DNA of 64,000 nt from positions 1 through 64,000 of the forward strand of contig QNGE01002437.1 in assembly GCA_008508345.1 (NCBI GenBank), in the 5' to 3' direction. The translations under genes were made by a program, and so were the position numbers. The stretch comes from Paragonimus westermani (Eukaryota > Platyhelminthes > Trematoda > Plagiorchiida > Troglotrematidae). Shown here piece by piece: positions 49,201 through 61,200 of this stretch (within the stretch, counting starts at the first letter, position 1; the number at the start of each line of letters is the position of its first letter). The notes under the pieces are model-generated. The model was not told the origin of the DNA, did not search any database, and saw only the letters and a program-made list of their open reading frames with translations.

Positions 49201-52200
49201 AAGTTATCATAATGGGGCAAACATCTCGTGAGAACACAGGTTAGGTTTGTGTGACCTGATTACAATCAGTTAGGCAGTCGCCACTTTCTTCCTCCTAGCA
49301 GGCATTGGTTTATGTGGGATTTTGACCACCATATTCGAAATGAGAACTGCTCCGTAAAAACATCTAACCTCATTATCTTTTACAGCGTTTTCGTTCTTGT
49401 TTCACTGCTTCCTTGGAGAGGACCTTTGTTGCTCCAATTACTGGGCCTTGACCTAAATTTCGTTCTTGGTTACTGGGTATAAAACTGTTAAAGCTGATGC
49501 AGTGAAATGTGCATATTGCTTCACAGTATATTAGCCCATTCATTTTGTCTTCACGATGTCTGGTCGATGTCAGATTTAGAAAGTGGAACTCGATTCTCAT
49601 CTCATTTGTCGAGGTGAAACAAAGTAAACCAAACGCTGCGTCAAAAGCCGAAGGACAACGCTAAACTTATTGTGCGGTTATATGATGACAAATATATCAA
49701 CATATTCATGGGAAAACTGGAATCTGGGCTCCAGCCCAACATTTACAGTCCGCATATACACCGCCGTTATTGTGTATATCGCGACTACGCCAACCGTCAC
49801 GCTAACGTCCTCAAAACAATCCGAGTGGCTCATAGAGTTTTCATCACTCGATCCGAGACAGTTTGTTAATGCATTTTGGTGGCCGCTGAATCGACTGAAG
49901 CCAGGTCAAACAAACCTAACCTGTGTCCTCACGAGGTCGAAACTCACCAGTCTGCGCTATGTGCACAAAAGTGCTTGAAGCAAACCTTCGGGTTAGCGTG
50001 GTGTTGATGTCGTAATACTCGGTGTGAATGTATGCGTGTTCATGCCCAGTCTATCTCTAATTTTCTGCCGTGTATAACCTGTATGTCCGACGTTCGTGGC
50101 TGATGGGATTGAATGATATGTTACCATATCGCAATGTGGTTTCTTCCCACACAGATGAAATTTCCGTGTGTTGTCGAAGGCACTGAACTTGTTGGAATGA
50201 TTCAACAAACAGCCACAACGTAGCCTAGGATGTTTTGTTTCTCAACTTATCCATACAGACTGCAAAAAGATACACTGTCTTTGACGAATTATGAAACTAC
50301 CAGCGGAGATTTAATACTAACACGTAATACCGTTTATCTACCCTGCCGCTCATTAAGATGTCTGCTAATTCGTTGATGTTGCAATATCAGGTGAGTCGCT
50401 TGGTTGTCAGAAAACGCTCTCTTGGCATCCATTTATGCTTCCAACCTGGAGCAACTTGTCAGGGTGTGTAACGAACGTCACCAGGCAATCAGATTCAACA
50501 GCGTACTTGTCGCACACACTCCTGAAACGAAACTGAGCCTTCAGACCGCTTGGCCTCCGGAATCATTGAGTTAATGCGAAGATAAACTGGATCTCACATT
50601 TCCACCTTGGTCCAAACTGCGCTTCTATTAAGCTTGATTTATTGCGTTTAGGTTTCTCACTTCCCCTTAATTTTTTTCATCCATAGTCGTACTACTACTA
50701 AATTTTTGTAACAGTTTTTCTCGAGGCCATCTGTCGTTCATTCCTTTTCAACTAGTCCAACGCGAATGTGATTGTACATAAACATAATAACTTTTTTCCA
50801 TTATGTAATTTTTCTCATGAATCGTGTAAGAGAACACAAATTTGTTGATATACACTCGTGTGAGGATTCTGGGTGGCAGAATCACTGCTTACAGGATCGC
50901 TAATAGCTCGAAAGTACAACTACCAATTAGCAAACAACAAATATGGTTATGGGACAAAATTCGAACAGAACGGACGGACTTACAACGGAGAAACCTGTAA
51001 ATCACAAACATAAAAAGACAGCTCCCATGTTTGCTTGAAGATTTCGGATTAGCTATGACTACGATAGACAAAACGAAATTATTGGTATGGGGTGTAAGCA
51101 ATGAATAACTCGAACTATGAAGACTTACACCCAGCACAACCGTCATGAACACAGAGAGCCCGATGGACAGGAAGATGAGAAAGCCAGTGACACGTTGCTC
51201 ACTGAAATTTCACAAAAATAAAGGCTCATAACGATATCAAGTGTGTAATCCTCAGGATGGCGACGAGCTTACTCATAAATCTAACATAATACCAAAATGC
51301 CATCGATGTTCAGGAGTTGAGGTTACGGGACGCGGAGAGTTGAATGCTAGTTGCAACTTGGATGTTATCTTCACAATAACGGCTTCAAGTTGACTGGAAT
51401 CTGTGTGCTCCAGATGGGCTACAGTCAGAGCATACCAGGTGGTCTGGAGCAAACTAGTCGTAGTATGAATTTGAATGAAACTAAAATTGCTATGTAAGAT
51501 GCAAGTTTGAGAAACATCTTGTCAGTTCTTGTCAGCTGCACACACGAAGTGATTACCGAATGAATAAGTGGTTGGGGGCATAGAGGCGAAGCGGTAGAGT
51601 GACTAGTTAGAAAACAGCTCAGTTCTAGGGGCGTGCGCAACACGGTTAAATATTTGAATTCTTTCTCAATGTTCGAAGAAACGTGATAAGCAACGAATTA
51701 TGGAGGGGTAGTGCAAAGTGGTAGTAAGCAGATGAGTGAATGGTTCAAATCACATGCGTAGACTAACCGACCGACAAATGAACTGATCAGATTGCGGTCA
51801 GTTTGTTCACGTTGGATTTGTACGAACAAAATTCGTAGGAAAACAGTGAAAAATTATGGCAAACAACTTGAATTCGATATTGAAGCGATGAATGATGAGG
51901 AATAAAATGTAACTGATGATCGTCTTCTATACAGCGCATTACCAAAATAGTGGTAAGCTCACCATCGTCCACTTCTGGGCACACACAGTTGGTCAGTGCG
52001 TGCAGTTTGTGCTTCGGGGAAAGCTCAAACCTGTTTGATAAACGGCATGAAAAACCTTGAACTTTTCGGCCATCTTTTTTTTATCGGAAGGCGTCTTGCG
52101 GATTCTCTGGCATATTGTTTACATTACTCCCCGTTTGTATGTAGTCGGTACAAAATTTTTGAAGTGAAATAGTTGACCAGTCTACATCTTTTTTCGTTCA

Positions 52201-55200
52201 ATACCTCAGCGAAGGGAGTCATCTTCACCCATGGTTAGCTGGACATCCATAAATGACCACTCTTTGTGCTGATCGACTTCAGCGGTAAATTTAACAATGG
52301 GGTGCATGCTGCTTAGATGTATTGCAGTAGATTCAATCTGATTTTTCATTCGCAAAACACATATGCCGTCCACGTTTTTTTTTTAACGGATGACTCAAGT
52401 CAGCGATGTTTTGCAATTTACTCTTAAGACAGCTTATAACTATATATTTCAGCACATACCAAGAAAACTAACCTTGGTTACAATAACCACGTGACTATGG
52501 GACCGTCTATTGAATAAGAATTACACGTTTGTAGTGCACAACGTGAATAATTTGAGCAAGTGAAACCCGGACAGTTCAAGCAGTGCTTCATCACATTCAT
52601 AGATTCGAATCAAATCAGCTAGCAAATCCGGCAGTAACCCCATCAAGCCGATTATCACTCAGAAGAGTTTTGTTGAAAAGCGTTCTAAATCACTCAAGCC
52701 CCACTAGCCGTTGTACATATTTTCACACTAAAAGGGTGAAGATTTAACACTCGTGATAGAACGAAGTCTGCGGTCGGCGCTGAGCCGCACGTATATGTTC
52801 ATCAAGCTCATTATGTTGGTCTCAACACCGTGCGTGTCTTTAACTTCGAAGAAGGGCTAGTACCAACACGCACCAGTTCAAGCCTTATTGATGAATTTAC
52901 CTGTAGAAAGAGACTGCAACAAGTAGGCTATACAATGAGGGAACTACACACTGGATACGCGTAGCACACCTCAAAACGAACAACAGAATTGGAATGGCTA
53001 AGAATACCATAACACAACATTAGCTCGAATCTGTCTATACAGTGGATCCGTTGACTATTTCTCATGTTGTTTGTCAAAAGCGCTTCGTTTTTTTCTGAGC
53101 TGTACAGACACGCGTTGTGTGCGTGCTTACCGACAGGCTGGTAACAAGTTGAAGTGTCCACGAAAACACCAGCTGCACTCCCGCCGAACTCTTGTTTGGT
53201 TTTCGTCTCCGTACTCAGCTGGACCTACTCCACGATGGTCCTCTACCAAAAGTAATCGCCAAACAGGGACTAATGAAATATCGTTTCGAATGCAAACTAA
53301 GTAAAGACGCATGTTTCATTCTGATTCCATCCTTGTAAGTCTACCCACTGAAAATACATGACAATCCGATACTGTCACAAGTGCTGACTGACAAGTCATA
53401 CATGCTCAAGCGGAATACGGGCGAACGGTGCGACGCCATCTAGATTACGTGCTCCTGAGGGCATCCGGTTCAGGAGACGTCGAGCCTCTGGTGTCCCCAC
53501 CCCTTGAATCACGTGACGCATCCACGACCTTACGGACTTACCCTTGAGCCGATCCCAATGTCAGCATCATGCGGTAGACCGTTTCCAGGCTGGGCGACCT
53601 CACCTAACGGAGGGGGAAATGATGTCATCGGTTGTTCCACGCGTGTTGTTCGCAATTTTGTGTATTATTTTGTGCGCCTGACACAGGGGATGTATTCAAA
53701 CAGTAGTACCTGCGAAGCTAGAATGATGTTCACCATATCGTTTTGTCCACGATAAGCACAAATGAGTACATGCATCCAGAGGTGTGACCATAGATTTCCA
53801 AAGCTAGAGCAGTAAACCCGTCGTTGTAACGCTTTTAAATTACGAATTATTACAAAGTTACTGAGACTCTCAATGAGTCTTCTTAATTTGTTACAATTGA
53901 GTCATTTCGAAAATGTAGTGCAATCCATTGTGCCACCCATGACCCAGAGTTGATTCGGGACGAGACTCTTGAAAAAAATTCGTTTTTGAAGGTGCTGCTA
54001 CGGGACGATGTGGTCCAGATAATGCGACGTGTGACGCGGTCGGCCTAATCACTGTCGTCGCAATGCGCCAAGAATAGTCAATGAACGAAAACTTGGTCAT
54101 GTGTGTGTAATGTATGCGCGCAAAAGTATCCACGGTTCTCCACTCACCAGGCGAATGTATTCTATTTTTTGCTCACATCTGTTTGCCTCTTGGATAATGC
54201 AGCGATTCACTGGATTGAAACGTTTGAATTTCTAACAGTGACCAAGATAACAGCTTGATCTCATCTATCTCAACTTCCGCCAAGTGACCACACAAAATAG
54301 TCAACACAACAAGAGTGCAATCATTAGGAAGTTAAAGATAGTTTTGGGTACGTCCTTCAGTGGTAGGAGAAACAAACTTATTGAAAAGTGCGGTTATTCC
54401 TGCGTGTAAACAGTACATGTCAAGTGGTCGTGTATATTAAACTTTCAAACTAGGCCCGCCAATGGTCGAATAATGGGTATGGCCGTAGCAATGAAAGCGC
54501 GAATGAAAAAACGTGAGTCCCTCAGTGCCTGACCGTGAATACACAATCCAGTTCCGCCTCCATACTCCAGTTTCGCTTATGACATCACTCCTATTCTAAC
54601 TGCCACAGAGTAAACCAATACATAAGACGTCAGTATTACCATGCGATGAACTGCGAATAACCTTTTTAAGCTGTAATGTGAAATAACCGACAGAAGAACG
54701 TGAACACTTGGTTCAGCCTGTCCAAGGCATTAGTTGTTATGTTTCTCGTTGTGCTTCGGAACTGGGCGTACTCAATGACCGGCTATTTGATTATGACGGC
54801 GGTCAATTAAATTATCTAAACAGACTTGCTGGTTTTGACCTGAGGATCGTGGAGAACGTATGATACATTCAGTCCTAACAGAGGAGTGTCCAGAAAATGT
54901 TTGAAAGATGTTCAAGCATAGTTTTTGAGCGCAGTGTGGACGACAGTTGACACCACTCAGGCCAAAATGTGAAAAATTCTATCAACTACACACCAACCAC
55001 AAGGTCTCAAATGATTTTAACAGACCTTTACGCGAACATCGTTCACCAGTGTTGACCCAGTAGACACTTCATAGGCCAAGCACCCGATTGTCCGATAAAA
55101 CTATTTGCCTTGAACCTATGACTGACTGTGGCATGAAATTTCGCTTGACAACTTCTTGCGTATCTCGATCTACTTGTGACACAATCTTAACCGTTGTTTA

Positions 55201-58200
55201 TTCATTCTTATCGGCCACTTAGCGTTTCATAATCACTGCTGTTTTGAGCGGAAATTGATCACTCACCTTTTAGCGATAAACCATGTTTTCATGTCTGCAT
55301 GCCTTACTATCCTAAAGAAAAACCCAATACTGCTGGTTTAGAACTTGGCTGACTCAGTTTTGAAGAATGTGTGGACTAAACTGAATTGACTACGTCTATC
55401 ATACTATGGGTTTGTGGTTCTTCTTTCTTTCCCAGTATCACGCACCTGAGCATTGTAGTTTAGACGATCAATAAGTTAGCTGGGGGTATTTATGATATCA
55501 TTTTAAAAAAGCGAGGGTGTATGTTTAATCTGTGCGTCGTACTCCAGGGTGGAACCCAGCCTGTTACCCAATAATATTTGCTTCTAGGGCTTCGTTTACT
55601 TGACGAATTGCTATTGACAATGGAATCCTGGCTCTGAGTGAAAGCAAACAAACTTCCGTTTAACCTTTCCTGGCTACGCAATCTTACTTCTAGCTTAAAT
55701 TTGTTGCGGCCTCAAAAACGCCCACCTTGTCAACAAGCATAAACTAGTTTGCACAGCTGCCGTGTATCCATAATGTAGTGAGGACGAGCGATCGCACTAC
55801 TCACACCACCACCATCCGGTAATGGGGCAAAACCACGGGTTTTGACATCGAAATGGCCACAGGAAAAATACAAGAAGGAACATTGCAGTGAAGCATCGCA
55901 TGAAATAGTTCTTGCTACGTAGAGGAAATGAACAACCGTGGCAAGCGTAACGTTCTGACACCAGTGTCGTACGCAGATTAGTGTTTCTGTTTGTGGTCCT
56001 GTTGAAACGGATAACCCGTGTATTGGTTTCTGGAATAAACAGTCATTGTACCATCCACGTTCTTGATCCAAAACAATAACGCTGACAGCAGTGCAAGCAC
56101 GTAAAACGTCGCGGTAACACACCATGCATAGTGTGTATATACACAACTCTAATAGTCCGTTCAAACTCCCAGTCCTCCTGGCCTTGAGACCAGCCTTCTG
56201 GTTTCCGCATGTGCTACGCTACTCACAAATGAAACAGCATAGTATGCAACAAGTTGACTGAAGTACAGAAATTCTAGTTAAGAATAGCTTCATTCGTACA
56301 CAATAATTGAGACAGCTACTCCAAAACATTTGTTAATACTTTGGAGGGTATCTAATTGCAGTTTTTCAAACTTGCAGTTCTGGAACATCAGAGAACTCCA
56401 CGATAACGCAATCTTTTGTTTGACTGGGTGAATGTAAGTCTATGGGTCAGGTTATGTCGTCGGACGTCAACGTAGGCGGCGTCGCAGAGGGGACGCATCA
56501 TCTAAGGCACACCTTGGAATGAACTATCCAACTAGCTGAACCGAGTGACTTATTAGAAGTAGGACGTCATTTTGTCCTTTTAATAGTTTCGTTATCCACA
56601 AATCCTCAAATGATAGCTTTGATAAACTGATGCGACCCGAAAGTATTCTCAGGCAGAAAATGAAGTTCCATTTCTTCAGTCGTTCCAGATATATTGCTCT
56701 CCGCTAATAGCCAGGTCGTGTTTGACGTTTTTTGGGATATACCTACCTAGGTTGTCATGTGAAATATCGGACGGGATTTTTCCTCAAACAATCTAGTACT
56801 TTTATTGAAATCACTGAAATCACCTTTTTGTATTCAAGCGTATTACTGTTGCAAACAGTGGTATCTTCTTCTTGCAGTACTTACAAAATTTATGGCTGAT
56901 TGAAGTTGAGACTTTATGGGGATGAGCGAACAGGTTAATACTCTACACTTGTCTGCTAATCTTGCCCTACTGTAGTTCGTAAGTCATTTTTTATAGCTTT
57001 CAGCTCTCGTGGTCAGCGGGTATAATGTTCGGTCGACTGGCGAATAAGCAGACATCGGGTGAATGCACGGTCTATTATAGACTTATGTTCCAGTACATTC
57101 TACACTCATGGAGGGCGCCATATCAACTACAAGTGGCAATTATCGGAGCTATCAGACGCGACGGTCGATCAGAAGATAAACAATAATGAGGCATGTGATA
57201 GTTCATACTGCTTTTAAAATAAACACTCAAATACAGGCTATGCTCATCCTAACGCATTAGTAATTACCAACTGTTCCCTGAATCAACCTACCATTTAAAG
57301 GAAATTCGGTATTGTCCAGTTGACTCACCTTATTGTTTATGTCCCCGACCAAGTTAACAACCAGTATTATGATCGGCCGGCCTTAAACAGCCACAACAAT
57401 CACCGCTCATTCTGAGATTTACTGCTTTTCATGTATCGTTTTCGGGTGAACCCAAGTTAAACAGTATCGCTCTCCACGACACCCCAAACCCATCAGGTGC
57501 CGTATCATTCAGTTTGACCACCTGTGACACTGGCCGAACTTCAAACCAGGTCAAGTGGCGTATGTCAACAAAAACAACGCAAGCGCATGTTGTCAAATGA
57601 ACGAATACAACCGTTTTCCTAAGATACTTCAGCAGTCCGCCAACAAAAGAAAATAAGTCTTATGAGACTGGACTCGAGTCGTTTCCTGATTGAAGAAAGT
57701 TCAGTCATCCAAAGCTCAAACACTATCTACTACAATTGGAATGATGGTTGATCAACGTCAACTAGTGGATGTTTTACATCGACTAGTTGCTACATTGAAG
57801 AGGTGATTAGTGAAACAAGTTGTCTGAATGCCCGTCGGATTTAAACAGCTGAGCTACTTAAGGCAAAGTCGTGGAACGTAGCAAGGAAAGAGCCAATCGC
57901 AATGCAAAAAGTTTGTCGCTTACCAACAGTCGCAGACACTGTTGTGTCTCTATACAAAGGGTTGCTTTTGACCTAATAAACTGAGACTGGTTAATGCTGA
58001 CGAGAACACAAGCGCTTCGACTTCTTCGATTCGGTGACCCACTGCGTGATATCCGTCATCTGATTATCTGAAGGCAGACTGTGAACTACATAGAAAACAT
58101 CATTGTGTTCACAAATTATCTGTGGCTGTATTGGTCGGTTAGCCCTAGATAACTTAAACATTCACTAGTTTTCCTGTAACGCAGAAGAATGAACGAAGAA

Positions 58201-61200
58201 GCTTGTCCAGTTTTGCTACGTTCTTATTTGCTTTCGTCTATAGACAGTTGTCTCCTGCGAGGTCCATTCTATCGCGTTAGCAACTTCCGATGTAGTCTCA
58301 AATCCAAGCAAGTGAAAAACTCTTTGATTAAGTACTAATGCATACTAGAAAAAAGATTTTTAGTCGAAATCCATGCTGAATCTGGATGTCTCTGAAAATT
58401 CATGGTGACTCGAATCTTGAGAGCCGGAACGCCCGTTTTATCTTGAGTGAAAATAATGCTAGTGTTAAGAACCAAGAACACAGGTGTCATAGGGATTGCT
58501 CACCGGGAAAAACAGTATACGGGCGATGCGCTTCAGTGCGAAAACATACTAATCCGGTCATTTGCGTACAACAGTGGTCCCAGAACGTCACGGTTGCAAC
58601 GGTCGCCGATGTCCCGTTCGCGTTCGTACCGAGAACCATTCCACGTAAAGCTGCACTACAATATTTATTCCTGTATTTTTCCCCGCGCTTACTGCAATGT
58701 CCAAATCCATGTTCTCGCTTCACTTCTGTATAGTAGCAATGTGAATAGCCTATTGCGATCGCTCGTCTTGACTACACTGGTATGCTCCGCAGCGAGATGC
58801 TCAATGAGAAACCGATGACGACTCAAGTTGCATCTAAAATTTCTGTCTTTGAGATTGGAAAAATGCCACTTTTTGCGTCAGCGCAATTTAATTATCTGCT
58901 TTTCAAAAAGTTTGAGGAAAACGATTCACCAGACTTCGTCATGATGACTGCTTATACCCCACCTAAAAGGGAATCGGTTGCTTACTTGTAAAAGACGCTG
59001 CATGACCAACCTGGAGTGCCGACTTATAATGCTTTCGACACCATACTGAGCATACTCGTACGAAAAGTGTACAAAGATGAGAGTACGTGCGGTTTTGCTT
59101 GGCAAGCTTAGAAGACGCTTTTAGGATTGGTTGAAACCATCTGATTGAGCTTCGCCTTGCTTCATTTGCCAGGAGCATTTTGAATTATCGTGATGAGGTT
59201 CTGAATTGTGTAGGTAGCCTTCTATTGGCCTCTGCTGGAAGAATATATATACCGTAGACCGTCTGTGTAAACCGTCTGAAAATCAGTTGTCCAGCAACCC
59301 GGTTAATACGTTATAACACACCGGTCAAAATATTCATGTAAACACAACACATCTGGCAACACCCGATTCGGACTAGCCCGTCACAATGATCGAAGCCAAG
59401 GGACGCCTGCGCCGCTTGCGATTCCACCCACACATCACATATCCCGTGTGAACTCGAAGGAGTAAGACCGTTAAGTGCGTAATTTGTGCCTTTGTGTCCA
59501 GCCGGTCAATGGTGGTCAGATAATTTGATGGCTAACATGAAAAGGAAACCTTTATCTCTCGGGGAATAAACAGACAGAGAGATTGCAATGACAAGGTCCG
59601 AACTGAGAAAAAAGATATGTGAAGTATAATACAAGAAGCACTTCAGTGTAAAAGTGCCTGCTGGTGCATTTTGGAGAAGGCAATGATGAAGAACAAAGTT
59701 CATGTCGGGCTCCGAAAAGAAGGGAAAAACGATTCATTATACGATACACCAAAAAGCTGAAGAAAAGAATGGGTAAAAGTGCGTAGACACGCAAGTTTCT
59801 AGAAACACGAGCGGATTAGTTGCCATTTGATCACTGTCTTGACCGATTTGATCCTTTTCAAAAATAGAATTAGTATAATGATGTGATCTGCCTGAGCATG
59901 ACCTACTCGTCGTCTTCTGTCCGATTATGTCCTATGAATACGTTGGCGACCCACTAATTCCAAAATATGCTTCAAATTAAGAGAGACTGATTGATGAGAT
60001 AGAAGTCCTCGATCTTAGGTCGTACAAAATATCCAAAAACAGATTTAAAAAAAAAATAGGTTGCAAGGCGTTGCCAGCAAAGTTAATATCCGAACAAAAA
60101 GTGAACTACCATCTTTGTTTATGAGCACCACATGGTTGTATCCTTGCCGCTATCTCATGCACACAACATAACCCGTAAAACAGACTTACCGACACCCAAG
60201 GTAAATTGGCTTTTCTCCCGGTGCACTGCTTTCAGACTCTTTCTTCAACGATTGCACATGATTGATGGTTAAGACGGTGGCTGCCACAAACCACGGGATG
60301 CCCAGAACCGAGTTAATCACAATAGTGACGGATAGAACAAGCAGATCCAAGTGATACGCGGCACCTTTCTGTAAACATAACGGTTGGTATTTTTAATGGT
60401 CGACTGAATACTTAATTCCATCGTCTGCAAAGCATCTACCACACACTTGATTCCCAAACCCTGAGCAAGAGATATCTTGCCAGTTAATGGATGGAGTGTG
60501 TGTACGTGGCAACTAATTTTACAGTCGGCGTTAGTCACATCGAAAAACTTGACGATACCTAGCGTTGGCTAAACGCGACTGGATAAGGCGAGGTGGAAAA
60601 ATGCCATTGCAAGCACGCATGATCCGATTTAAGGTATGTCAAATGCATACCCGAATAATCCGATGTACCGCATATAGCTGTGTCGGAGCTCAGCTGCATT
60701 CAACACGTCGTATTGTACAACTACGGTCTGAATTACGTACAGAGCGTTAATCAGAACTGAGTTAGAAATTTGTTTAAGGAAAATGTTTTACAAATTTAAA
60801 ATGACCTTTACAAATTTAGGAATGAGCTGGCAGACCAAATTGGAGGGACAGTGTTCGCCTTCTTACGATTCGTGAGACAGTCGGTTGAGCCAAAAGTCAA
60901 GAAAACCCTTTGCAAAAACACTGGAAACGTCTATTGCTATTTTCCCAAACGTATGTCCACGAAAAACTGCTTTAAAGGCTGTCGATAAGTGGACCCAAAG
61001 CAAGCAAAAAGACTGGCCCTCAGTAATATGTACGCCGTGCTGCAGATTCAGAAACTTTTACGAACATGTGACACTCTGGGAATTGTAGAATCTGCTGCAG
61101 TAAGTTATAAGGAACACTTTTATCTCTGCAGTGCTTTTCATTAAAATTCTTATCAACATTGTCGTCGTGTTAAATACCTTGCGTCTACGGGAAAATTTCA

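Larger units (their letters stand above)
44017..51128. other. SLC4 intron of 7.1 kb
   Basis: It contains dispersed-repeat copy B (45105-45250), a possible plus-strand exon (48408-48637) and a Penelope-like remnant (about 49860-50165). The rest shows no recognised feature. Confidence 0.6.
51202..60189. other. SLC4 intron of 9.0 kb
   Basis: It contains dispersed-repeat copies C (55770-56075) and D (58450-58785) and a GC-richer block (53430-53650) that may be an old element. No protein-coding gene is recognised. Confidence 0.6.
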
